The position numbers and the translations under genes are program-made. The notes below the pieces were generated by a model, which saw nothing but the letters and a program-made list of their open reading frames with translations, ran no database searches and was not told the DNA's origin. A stretch of DNA of 64,000 nucleotides, from positions 1 through 64,000 of the forward strand of contig JAAWBG010000016.1 in the NCBI GenBank assembly GCA_022792535.1, read 5' to 3'. The stretch is from Lachnospiraceae bacterium. Its GTDB lineage: Bacteria; Bacillota; Clostridia; Lachnospirales; Lachnospiraceae. Positions 51,758 through 59,661 of the stretch are shown piece by piece (the stretch's first letter is position 1; each line of letters opens with the position of its first letter).

Positions 51758-51945
51758 TCTTATAGGAAATTCCTTCGGATTTCCTATAAGATTAAATAGA
51801 ATTATCGCACTCGTGCAAGAGGAAAATGTCACTATGTGACTGCACTCAGCGCGCCAAAGTGTGCAAACCTCTCAAGATTGAGGGGTTAGGGGAGTTGAAG
51901 TGGGCTTGCCCACTTTGTTCTTATAATCTTTATAGAAAAGGGCTT
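51756..51945. repeat. Interspersed structured repeat, copy E
   Basis: It begins right at the T-box terminator T run. The opening palindrome has perfect 15-bp arms AATCTTATAGGAAAT (51756-51770) and ATTTCCTATAAGATT (51779-51793) around TCCTTCGG. The body keeps GTCAC-tat-GTGAC, the CCTCTCAAGATTGAGGGG region and GTGGGC-tt-GCCCAC. It therefore lies inside the thrS transcript. A 67-codon frame (51826-52029) through it parallels those in copies B and D and is not a gene. Confidence 0.85.
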
Positions 51946-51995
51946 GCCATGCGGAATTGTTTTGTTTTAAGAAAGATAGTAAAGGAGAGAGAATT

Positions 51996-52250
51996 ATGTT
52001 TAAAATTAAGGAATGGACGAAAACATTAACAGATGTGACAGAGATGACGAAAAAGGAGTACTGGCTGACCATAGCCACGAGCCTGTTCTGCGGCATTATC
52101 ATAGGATTTGTATTTGCACCAAGACGGGTGAAACACACGATGATTGGATCTAACAATGGAAGCTCTAACAAGAATAATGGAAATGGAAATGGCATACAGG
52201 AAGATGGAGAGGACTGGGAAGAGGATGCAGACGTAGTCCACTTTAATTGA
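51996..52250 (+). CDS. Small single-pass membrane protein upstream of thrS
   Basis: 84 aa from the ATG at 51996 (AAAGGAGAGAG upstream); an upstream in-frame ATG at 51957 lies in the edge of the repeat. Layout: short amphipathic N-terminus, one membrane helix (about 27-45), a basic patch (PRRVKH), then a Ser/Asn/Gly-rich low-complexity stretch and an acidic tail. I do not recognise a family. Located between the Thr T-box and thrS, it is presumably induced by threonine limitation. Confidence 0.65.
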   Translation: MFKIKEWTKTLTDVTEMTKKEYWLTIATSLFCGIIIGFVFAPRRVKHTMIGSNNGSSNKNNGNGNGIQEDGEDWEEDADVVHFN

Positions 52251-52277
52251 TCATTGGGAAAAGAAGGAGTGTACAAA

Positions 52278-54248
52278 ATGAAAATTACATTGAAAGACGG
52301 ATCAGTAAAAGAATACAGTGAAGCCAAAAGTGTGTATGAGATAGCGCTGGATATCAGCGAAGGCCTGGCGCGGATGGCCTGTGCCGGTGAAGTGGACGGA
52401 GAAACCGTAGATCTGAGAAGGATGATTGACAAAGACTGTGAATTAAATATTTTAACACAGAAGGATCCAGAAGGAATCCGCACTGTGCGCCACACTTGTT
52501 CTCACGTGCTGGCAGAGGCGGTAAAAAGGCTGTTCCCCAATGCGAAACTGGCTATCGGGCCTTCCATAGAGGAAGGATTTTACTATGATTTTGAAGCAGA
52601 ACCCTTTTCCAGAGAAGATTTAGATCAACTGGAAAAAGAGATGAAAAAAATTATCAAAGAAGGCAATCGATTGGAAAAATTCACCCTTCCGCGGTCAGAG
52701 GCGATTCAGTTTATGCAGGAAAAAGAGGAGCCTTACAAGGTGGAATTGATTCAGGATCTGCCAGAGGATGCGGAGATTTCTTTTTACAAGCAGGGAGAAG
52801 GGTTTACAGATCTCTGCGCCGGACCTCATCTGATGAGCACAAAACCGATCAAAGCCTTTAAGCTGATTTCCTCTTCTATGGCATATTGGAGAGGAGATTC
52901 CAATAAATCGCAGCTTCAGAGAATCTATGGCACAGCATTTGCAGCAAAAGATGAATTGAATGCTTATTTGGAGCATTTGGAGGATATCAAGAAACGAGAT
53001 CACAACAAGCTGGGACGGGAGATGAAACTGTTTACCACAGTGGATGTGATTGGGCAAGGACTGCCTCTTTTGATGCCGAAGGGCGCAAAAATGGTTCAGA
53101 CCATGCAGCGCTGGATTGAAGATTTAGAGGATAACGAATGGGGCTACATCCGTACAAAAACCCCTTTGATGGCAAAATCTGACTTGTATAAAATTTCCGG
53201 TCATTGGGATCACTATACAGATGGAATGTTTGTGTTAGGTGATGAAGCGAAGGATAAGGAAGTGATGGCCCTGCGGCCCATGACATGTCCTTTCCAGTAT
53301 TATGTATACAAGGCAGAACAGCATTCTTATCGTGATCTGCCTCTGCGTTATGGAGAAACCTCCACCTTATTCCGCAATGAGGATTCTGGAGAAATGCACG
53401 GACTGACTCGTGTGCGCCAGTTTACCATTTCCGAGGGACATTTGATCGTAAGACCGGATCAGATGGTGGAAGAATTTAAAAAATGTATTGCATTGGCAAA
53501 ATACTGCCTGTCTACCTTAGGGGTGGAAGAAGACGTTACCTATCACCTCTCCAAATGGGACCCAAAGAATCGGGAAAAATATATCGGAGAACCGGAAGTC
53601 TGGGAAGAGACTCAGCAGCACATGCGGGAGATTTTAAATGAATTAGATATCGCCTACACAGAAGATGTGGGAGAAGCGGCATTTTATGGTCCAAAAGTAG
53701 ATATCAATGCCCGCAATGTTTATGGTAAGGAAGATACCATGATCACGGTTCAGTGGGATGCTCTTTTGGCAGAACAATTTGACATGTACTATATTGATCA
53801 AAATGGAGATAAAGTACGTCCCTATATTATCCATCGGACTTCCATGGGCTGTTATGAACGTACATTGGCATGGCTGATTGAAAAATATGCCGGAAAGTTT
53901 CCAACTTGGCTGTGTCCGGAACAGGTGAGAGTACTGCCTATTTCAGATAAGTATGAGAATTACGCGGCGAAAGTAGAAAAAGAGTTAAAATCAAATGGCA
54001 TTCTCTGCACCGTGGACAATCGTTCGGAAAAAATTGGTTATAAGATCAGGGAGAGCAGGCTGGAAAAGGTTCCTTATATGCTGGTAGTAGGACAGCAGGA
54101 GGAAGCAGACCAGACGGTGTCAGTACGGAGCAGATTTGCAGGAGACGAAGGCGTAAAACCTTTGGGAGAGTTTATCGACCAGATCTGCAAGGAGATCCGC
54201 ACAAAAGAGATCCGCAGAGAGGAAGTACAAGAAGAACAGAAAAAATAA
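52278..54248 (+). CDS. thrS: Threonyl-tRNA synthetase
   Basis: 656 aa from the ATG at 52278 (AAGGAG upstream); a TTG at 52254 lacks support. N-terminal TGS domain, editing domain with HTCSH (HxxxH) , class II catalytic core with motif 2 (TRVRQFTISEGH) and the zinc-binding Cys in MTCPFQ, and a C-terminal anticodon-binding domain. Controlled by the T-box upstream. Confidence 0.97.
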   Translation: MKITLKDGSVKEYSEAKSVYEIALDISEGLARMACAGEVDGETVDLRRMIDKDCELNILTQKDPEGIRTVRHTCSHVLAEAVKRLFPNAKLAIGPSIEEGFYYDFEAEPFSREDLDQLEKEMKKIIKEGNRLEKFTLPRSEAIQFMQEKEEPYKVELIQDLPEDAEISFYKQGEGFTDLCAGPHLMSTKPIKAFKLISSSMAYWRGDSNKSQLQRIYGTAFAAKDELNAYLEHLEDIKKRDHNKLGREMKLFTTVDVIGQGLPLLMPKGAKMVQTMQRWIEDLEDNEWGYIRTKTPLMAKSDLYKISGHWDHYTDGMFVLGDEAKDKEVMALRPMTCPFQYYVYKAEQHSYRDLPLRYGETSTLFRNEDSGEMHGLTRVRQFTISEGHLIVRPDQMVEEFKKCIALAKYCLSTLGVEEDVTYHLSKWDPKNREKYIGEPEVWEETQQHMREILNELDIAYTEDVGEAAFYGPKVDINARNVYGKEDTMITVQWDALLAEQFDMYYIDQNGDKVRPYIIHRTSMGCYERTLAWLIEKYAGKFPTWLCPEQVRVLPISDKYENYAAKVEKELKSNGILCTVDNRSEKIGYKIRESRLEKVPYMLVVGQQEEADQTVSVRSRFAGDEGVKPLGEFIDQICKEIRTKEIRREEVQEEQKK

Positions 54249-54332
54249 GGGTATAAATCATTTTAAATTTTCAAATACTAATCCAGCAGAGACGCAGAGT
54301 TTTGTATTTGCCAGAAGGAAAGGAGATTTAAA

Positions 54333-54647
54333 ATGACACAATTAAGATGTTCTGTAAAGAATTGTATGTACAATGATGAGCGTATGTGTTCCAAGGGCGA
54401 TATTACCATCGGCGGAAGAGATGCATCCAGGCCAAATGAGACTTGCTGTGAGAGTTTTCGGGAGAGAACCGGGAGTATGACGAACGCAGTGGGAAGCCCA
54501 AGTAAGGAGATCAGTGTGCGCTGTCAGGCCACAAACTGCCATTTCAACGAGGGATGCAAATGCCATGCCAATGAAATTGGAATTGCAGGAAACAATGCCT
54601 GCAGTTGTGGAGAGACAGAGTGTGCAAGTTTTGACTGTCATTGTTAA
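54333..54647 (+). CDS. Tandem DUF1540 protein
   Basis: 104 aa with two copies of the DUF1540 Cys motif: RCSVKNCMYN...C...I and RCQATNCHFNEGCKC...I, each ending in a TCCESF / ECASFDCHC-like block. The Cys pattern suggests small metal-binding modules; function is unknown. The family is abundant in Clostridia. GGAAAGGAGA lies upstream. A terminator-like hairpin is found at 54769. Confidence 0.88.
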   Translation: MTQLRCSVKNCMYNDERMCSKGDITIGGRDASRPNETCCESFRERTGSMTNAVGSPSKEISVRCQATNCHFNEGCKCHANEIGIAGNNACSCGETECASFDCHC

Positions 54648-54768
54648 AGCCGCTTTTCTGTTCGATAAAAATGCCGGATAGTTCTGGTGTTTTAAGAAAA
54701 TTTTTGGTAATAATCTAAGAATTTCCAAAATATTATGATATTTTCAAAAAAAGCACTTGTAAAATGAG

Positions 54769-54826
54769 AAAACAGGAAGTAGAATAAGTCTGGATAAAGA
54801 TTCAGAGTTCTGCTTCCTGTTTTTGT
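54769..54826. terminator. Terminator-like hairpin, possibly bidirectional
   Basis: AAAACAGGAAGTAGAA pairs with TTCTGCTTCCTGTTTT around a loop of about 20 nt, with a T run on the + side. Confidence 0.75.
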
Positions 54827-54908
54827 AAACAGAGTTTCCACTGAATATGATAAGAGAAAGCCCTGTTTGTCAGAAACAGAGTGAGCAGATGAAAATATGG
54901 AGGAGATC

Positions 54909-55511
54909 ATGAGAAAAAAATCTCATATATCATTGGCAAAATATATTGTAGATAGCATCGACGAACAGGAATTGGTAAAACATAAAAAGGCTTTTTACCT
55001 GGGAAGCATCCTGCCGGACTGCAGACCTTCTTTTATCACAGTAAAACATGAGATGGAGGGAACCTTTCCAATGGTGCAGCAGGAGCTGGAGGAACTTGTG
55101 GAGAGACAGCAGAGATCCCAGATCAATATGCGGGTATTTTACCGCAGTTTAGGAGAAGTGATTCACTACATTGCAGATTATTTTACCTTTCCCCATAATG
55201 CCCACTATACTGGAACTCTAAGAGATCACTGTGCTTATGAAGAACAATTGAAGAAGAGCCTGAAAGAATACATTCAAAGCGGAGAGGCAGAGAGAAACAG
55301 TGCGTTGATTCATCTGTCCGTACAGAATTTTGACAGTATCGGGGCAATCTGCAATTTTATACGAAGAGCCCATGAGGCATATGTTAAGCTGAAAAATTCT
55401 GTGGAAGGGGACTGCCGCCATATTGTAACATTGTGCCATCAAGTGGTAGCGGCAGTGATCCGGCTGATTCAGACAGACAGCGCTCTGCAGGCGCTGCCGG
55501 CCGCTGGATAA
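54909..55511 (+). CDS. Zinc-dependent phospholipase C-like protein
   Basis: 200 aa from the ATG at 54909 (GGAGGAG upstream). All-helical with spaced His residues and the block IHYIADYFTFPHNAHY, matching the zinc-dependent phospholipase C / S1-P1 nuclease-type fold (PF00882). No signal peptide, so it is apparently cytoplasmic, and its substrate is unclear. Such proteins are common in Clostridia. Confidence 0.75.
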   Translation: MRKKSHISLAKYIVDSIDEQELVKHKKAFYLGSILPDCRPSFITVKHEMEGTFPMVQQELEELVERQQRSQINMRVFYRSLGEVIHYIADYFTFPHNAHYTGTLRDHCAYEEQLKKSLKEYIQSGEAERNSALIHLSVQNFDSIGAICNFIRRAHEAYVKLKNSVEGDCRHIVTLCHQVVAAVIRLIQTDSALQALPAAG

Positions 55512-55523
55512 AAGGGACTGAAA

Positions 55524-55550
55524 TGTCGAATCAAAGTCTTTTCTGTCGAA
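55524..55550 (+). promoter_or_regulatory. Two Spo0A boxes
   Basis: TGTCGAA occurs twice in the same orientation (55524-55530 and 55544-55550), 20 bp apart. This is the Spo0A~P binding consensus. They lie about 30-56 bp upstream of the -35 box of the Spo0E-like gene. Confidence 0.7.
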
Positions 55551-55579
55551 ATGTCCTGTAAAAAAATGACGATTTTAGG

Positions 55580-55608
55580 TTGTTTTTCTCCTTGGAAAAG
55601 AATACAAT
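55580..55608 (+). promoter_or_regulatory. Promoter of the Spo0E-like gene
   Basis: TTGTTT (55580-55585), 17-bp spacer, TACAAT (55603-55608). A sigma-H-like AGGTTGTT / AGAATA pair overlaps it, so dual recognition is possible. Confidence 0.65.
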
Positions 55609-55636
55609 AATGACAGGGGGAAAGGGAGCTGCTAAG

Positions 55637-55813
55637 ATGAATTATTTGTTGGAGCTACAAAAAGAGATTGAGACTGTACGAAAGGAATTGGATGTGGCGG
55701 CCGGGAAGGATGTCAGTGCACAGGAGTGTTATCAAGTGAGTATCCAGCTTGACAGACTGATCGAGGACTACATGCAATACAAAGAGGAAGTTCAGCTATT
55801 GCATTGCAGTTAG
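55637..55813 (+). CDS. Spo0E-like aspartyl-phosphate phosphatase
   Basis: 58 aa from the ATG at 55637 (AAAGGGAG upstream); a longer frame from 55580 would start inside the promoter. Two helices with the family signature SIQLDRLIEDY: S35 and D39 form the SxxxD motif of Spo0E-type phosphatases that dephosphorylate Spo0A~P and hold back sporulation. Spo0A boxes upstream suggest a feedback loop. Confidence 0.85.
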   Translation: MNYLLELQKEIETVRKELDVAAGKDVSAQECYQVSIQLDRLIEDYMQYKEEVQLLHCS

Positions 55814-55880
55814 TTGAATTAAGGGAAAAATAGAATATGGGATAGGCTGTGGAAAGCGGCCGCCATTCAGGTGAATGGGA

Positions 55881-55926
55881 AAACAGAGTTAGAATTGAGG
55901 ATTACGTTCAACTCTGTTTTTTATTT
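55881..55926 (+). terminator. Rho-independent terminator
   Basis: AAACAGAGTT pairs with AACTCTGTTT, loop of about 19 nt, followed by TTTTATTT. Confidence 0.85.
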
Positions 55927-56032
55927 GTAGAAAATGCAAAAAAACCATTGACATATGACAGATTATGAGGAAGAATATAGGATAAGGGTATTGCATAAAA
56001 AAGTATTATCACTTAGAGAAAATGAGGTTATG

Positions 56033-57397
56033 AAAATGGGAATTGGAAAAACAAAAACAAAGCTTGTAAAATCAATTGCAGAATTAAAAAGTGCTGATTA
56101 TTCCAGTGAACCGGAGCTAAATGATATCTATCATCGTCTTTCAGATGGACGTGAACAATTTGCAGAGATCCTTAAGAAAAATATCAGTGCGGTAATGCAG
56201 ATCAGTTCTCTTGATTTGACGATGCAGCATGAGACGGATAAAATTCTTGAAATATCCCGAAATGTGGCAAAAGCAACGGAAGTTATTTTTGGCGCTTCCT
56301 CTGATCATTCCTCAGCAGAGGGAAATAATTCTCTGGAAGAATTGACGAATACGATTATCAGAGTATCAGAGGAGACAGAAGAGGTATATCAGAAGATAGA
56401 GGAGGGGCAGGGAGAGCTGACCTCTATCAAAGAACTCTCCAATCAAGCCATTGAAGTATCTACGGAGATGCGCAGAGATATGGATGAGCTGTTTGAAGTA
56501 ATCAACAATATGAATGAAGTAATTGCAGGGATTGAGTCAATCTCTCTCCAGACAAATCTGCTGGCGCTGAATGCCTCCATTGAGGCGGCAAGAGCCGGAA
56601 GAGCCGGAAGAGGATTTGCCGTGGTGGCAGACGAGATACGGGCATTGGCAGAACAGACCCAGAAACTGACAGGCGACATGGGGAACTTTGTGGAGAGAAT
56701 CAAAGGCGCTTCACAGAAAAGTTCCGGCAGTACCACGAATACCATAGAGGCTCTGGGCACCATGACAGAGAAGATCGGAAATGTCTGGGAGTTAAATGAT
56801 GAGAACCAGAAACATGTGTCACAGGTAAGTGAATCTGTGACTTCTCTTGCAGCAGTCAGTGAGGAAATCAGCAGTACCATGACAGAGATGGAGAATCAGC
56901 TTCGAAACAGTACGGACTTTATGAAGGAGATCGGCGGCGAGCTGACCAAGGCAAAAGAGCCGGTGGTGGAGATTGAAAGTTCTCTGGATATGGCATTGAA
57001 ACAGATGGGCAAGATGGCAGAAGATCCATTCTTCCATTTGAAGAATCAGGAATTTGCAAGCTATGTACAGAGTGCAATTACCGCCCATCGGAATTGGATT
57101 AACAATTTGAAGAAAATGGTGGAAGGGCGTGTGGTGCTTCCTCTGCAATTAGATTCTTCAAAGTGTGGTTTTGGACATTTCTACTATTCTATCACGCCGG
57201 ATATTCCAGGAGTTAAGACTATCTGGGATAATTTAGGGGAGAAACATAAGAAATTTCATGGATATGGTTCCGAGGCGATCCAGGCGCTCTTTGATGAGGA
57301 TTATGGAAAAGCAGAACAAGTTTGCCGGGAGGCAGAGGCTTATTCAGAAGAATTGATTGAAGATATGGAAAAGATACTGCAGATCGCTTTAAGTTAA
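56033..57397 (+). CDS. Soluble methyl-accepting chemotaxis protein with CZB domain
   Basis: No membrane helix. Signalling domain (about 100-330) with the highly conserved hairpin tip [21 protein letters not shown]-terminal CZB zinc-sensor domain with its His/Cys ligands ([23 protein letters not shown]). CZB receptors are known to sense hypochlorous acid or zinc. The start is uncertain: ATG 56033 or 56039 follows TGAGG, while ATG 55955 is in frame but has no ribosome site and lies beside a TTGACA. It is a single gene with a terminator on each side; no che genes are present here. Confidence 0.9.
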   Translation, partial: KMGIGKTKTKLVKSIAELKSADYSSEPELNDIYHRLSDGREQFAEILKKNISAVMQISSLDLTMQHETDKILEISRNVAKATEVIFGASSDHSSAEGNNSLEELTNTIIRVSEETEEVYQKIEEGQGELTSIKELSNQAIEVSTEMRRDMDELFEVINNMNEVIAGIESISLQTNLLALNASIEAARAGRAGRGFAVVADEIRALAEQTQKLTGDMGNFVERIKGASQKSSGSTTNTIEALGTMTEKIGNVWELNDENQKHVSQVSESVTSLAAVSEEISSTMTEMENQLRNSTDFMKEIGGELTKAKEPVVEIESSLDMALKQMGKMAEDPFFHLKNQEFASYVQSAITAHRNWINNLKKMVEGRVVLPLQLDSSKCGFGHFYYSITPDIPGVKTIWDNLGEKHKKFHGYGSEAIQALFDEDYGKAEQVCREAEAYSEELIEDMEKILQIALS

Positions 57398-57411
57398 AAT
57401 TCAGCAGATAA

Positions 57412-57444
57412 AAGCAGGACAAAATTTTTTGTCCTGCTTTTTTG
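57412..57444 (+). terminator. Rho-independent terminator after chemoreceptor gene
   Basis: AAGCAGGACAAAA / TTTTGTCCTGCTT stem followed by TTTTTT. Confidence 0.92.
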
Positions 57445-57531
57445 CGTCTTTTTTGCCGGGAAATCCCCGTTTTAAAGGAGATTTCTCGATTCTGGACCCA
57501 AAACCATCTTTTGGTTTATGGAAATTTTCTA

Positions 57532-57560
57532 TTGCTTTTTTACCTCTGATGGGCTAGAAT
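57532..57560 (+). promoter_or_regulatory. Promoter of the mraZ / dcw cluster
   Basis: TTGCTT (57532-57537), 17-bp spacer, TAGAAT (57555-57560). The upstream part of the 57398-57676 gap holds the preceding terminator and a small CCAAAA/TTTTGG hairpin near 57498. Confidence 0.75.
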
Positions 57561-57569
57561 GGAATAAAA

Positions 57570-57628
57570 GTGGAGAGAAGTGGTAGAAAAGGGTGGTAAG
57601 TGGTGGATAAGTGGATAAAAATGTGGAA
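57570..57628 (+). promoter_or_regulatory. MraZ operator (GTGG repeat cluster)
   Basis: Seven GTGG units at 57570, 57580, 57593, 57600, 57603, 57611 and 57623, most in the context AAGTGGWW, begin at the expected transcription start. MraZ of other bacteria binds clustered TGG/GTGG direct repeats before its own gene, so autorepression is likely. Confidence 0.8.
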
Positions 57629-57676
57629 AACTTAATAAAATAGTCCACGTTTCCAGACAGTCAGAAGGTGATTTCT

Positions 57677-58108
57677 ATGTTCAGAGGCGAATACAATCAC
57701 ACAGTTGATACAAAAGGCAGACTGATAGTTCCATCCAAATTCAGAGAATTGTTAGGAGATGAATTTGTTGTAACAAAGGGACTGGATGGATGTTTATTCG
57801 TGTATTCCACAGAAGAATGGGAAATCATCGAGGCGAAATTCCGAGAAGTATCACAATTCTCCCAAAAAGCCCGGAAATTTGCGCGGTTTTTCTTTGCAGG
57901 CGCCACAAACTGCGAGATAGACAAGCAAGGGCGTGTACTACTGCCGGCAGTTTTAAGGGAATTTGCTGGTATTGAAAAAGAAGTGGTCTTGGCGGGGGTT
58001 CTGAATCATATAGAGATTTGGAATCGAGAGAAATGGCAGGAGACCAGCGAATATGACGACGTAGAAGAGATCGCGGAGGATATGGCCAGTCTTGGACTCA
58101 CCATCTAG
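57677..58108 (+). CDS. mraZ: Transcriptional regulator MraZ
   Basis: 143 aa from the ATG at 57677 (AGAAGGTGA upstream). Two AbrB/SpoVT-like half domains: [19 protein letters not shown] and [18 protein letters not shown]. Forms a ring-shaped oligomer that binds repeats before the dcw operon. First gene of the cluster. Confidence 0.96.
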   Translation: MFRGEYNHTVDTKGRLIVPSKFRELLGDEFVVTKGLDGCLFVYSTEEWEIIEAKFREVSQFSQKARKFARFFFAGATNCEIDKQGRVLLPAVLREFAGIEKEVVLAGVLNHIEIWNREKWQETSEYDDVEEIAEDMASLGLTI

Positions 58109-58155
58109 CTACAAGTCCTGAGATCAAAGGCAGATCAGAACCGGAAAGGAATTTT

Positions 58156-59106
58156 ATGGAATTCAAGCACAAATCTGTACTTTTGAAAGAGACAATTGAA
58201 CACTTGAATATTAAGCCGGAAGGGATTTATGTGGATGGTACTTTGGGTGGCGGCGGACATGCTTATGAAGTCTGCAAACGGTTATCTCAGAGAGGAAGAT
58301 TGATTGGAATAGATCAGGATGAAGACGCGGTCAAAGCAGCAAACAGAAGATTATCAGAATTTGAGGATAAGATACAGATTGTTCGAAGCAATTATCACCA
58401 GATGAGGGAGATTTTGACAGAGCGCGGAATCTGCCAGGTGGAGGGCATTGTGCTGGATTTGGGAGTTTCCTCTTATCAGCTGGACGATCCTCAGAGAGGA
58501 TTTACTTATCGGGTAGACGCTCCTTTGGATATGCGGATGGACAATCGGAAAAGGTTTACCGCGAAGGATCTGGTAAATACTTATAGTGAGATGGAGTTGT
58601 ACCGGATCATTCGGGATTATGGGGAGGACAAGTTTGCCAAGAATATTGCAAAGCATATTGTGGCAGCCAGAGCTGGAAAAGAGATTGAGACAACAGGGGA
58701 ATTGACAGAGGTGATTAAGGCAGCTATTCCGGCTAAGATACGAATGAACGGAGGACATCCGGCGAAACGCACGTTTCAGGCGATTCGGATTGAATTGAAT
58801 CAGGAACTGGAAGTGCTGCAGGATTCTCTGGAAGATATGATAGATTTACTGAGTCCTGGAGGAAGGATCTGCATTATTACATTTCATTCTCTGGAAGACA
58901 GAATTGTAAAGAATATATTTAAGAAAAGCGAAAACCCATGCACCTGCCCCTCTGATTTTCCGGTATGTGTATGTGGAAAGAAACCAATGGGGAAGACAGT
59001 TACAAGAAAGCCGATTCTTCCCTCAGAAGAAGAGATTGCGTACAATTCTCGTTCTAAGAGTGCCAAGCTCAGAGTGTTTGAGAAGAAGACAGTAGATGCA
59101 GAATAG
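58156..59106 (+). CDS. rsmH: 16S rRNA (cytosine-1402-N4)-methyltransferase RsmH
   Basis: 316 aa SAM-dependent enzyme, with SAM loop [28 protein letters not shown] and the C-terminal block [13 protein letters not shown]. Standard second gene of the dcw cluster (mraW). Confidence 0.97.
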   Translation: MEFKHKSVLLKETIEHLNIKPEGIYVDGTLGGGGHAYEVCKRLSQRGRLIGIDQDEDAVKAANRRLSEFEDKIQIVRSNYHQMREILTERGICQVEGIVLDLGVSSYQLDDPQRGFTYRVDAPLDMRMDNRKRFTAKDLVNTYSEMELYRIIRDYGEDKFAKNIAKHIVAARAGKEIETTGELTEVIKAAIPAKIRMNGGHPAKRTFQAIRIELNQELEVLQDSLEDMIDLLSPGGRICIITFHSLEDRIVKNIFKKSENPCTCPSDFPVCVCGKKPMGKTVTRKPILPSEEEIAYNSRSKSAKLRVFEKKTVDAE

Positions 59107-59118
59107 GAGTTGAAAACA

Positions 59119-59646
59119 GTGAGGCAGCAGAGTAATACATCACAAAGGGATAAAACTGTAAATTACATAGACGGAAATACCGTAAGAAAACTGCAGCCGG
59201 ATACCAGACGGCGGCAGGAAGAGATCCACCAGGAACTGGAAGAAAAAAGGAAACGAGACAGAGAAATCCGGGAACGGAAGAAGACGGTTCGGGCGGCGGC
59301 AAGGAGAAATCAGGAGCGCGCCCTCCAGATGAGCCCTGGCTATGTGTTGATTATTGCGGCCGCTATGGCAGTTATGGTAGGAGTTTCCGGGGTTTATCTG
59401 TATCTGCGGGCAGAGCTTACCACAAATATCAAGACGGTGGCTGCATTGAAAAGTGAGGTTTTGGATCTGAAAACAGAGAATGACGCGGAAGAAAAGCGGA
59501 TTGAAACCTCCATCAATTTGGATGAGATTTACCAAAAAGCCATCCATGAACTGGGAATGGTATATCCTGCAAAAGATCAGATTAAATATTTTAAAGTGGA
59601 TACCAATGATTATATGAATCAATATCAGGATATTCCGGCAAAATAA
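59119..59646 (+). CDS. ftsL: FtsL-like septum protein
   Basis: 175 aa from GTG 59119, 9 bp after AGGAG; a TTG at 59110 is too close to that site. Long basic cytoplasmic N-terminus (about 1-70, Arg/Lys/Glu/Gln-rich), one membrane helix (about 75-97), then an extracellular coiled coil with leucine heptads. The position between rsmH and the PBP gene is that of ftsL, which with DivIC/FtsB scaffolds the divisome. The sequence is poorly conserved, so the call depends on layout and context. Confidence 0.82.
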   Translation: MRQQSNTSQRDKTVNYIDGNTVRKLQPDTRRRQEEIHQELEEKRKRDREIRERKKTVRAAARRNQERALQMSPGYVLIIAAAMAVMVGVSGVYLYLRAELTTNIKTVAALKSEVLDLKTENDAEEKRIETSINLDEIYQKAIHELGMVYPAKDQIKYFKVDTNDYMNQYQDIPAK

Positions 59647-59661
59647 AGAAGGTAAGGACTA

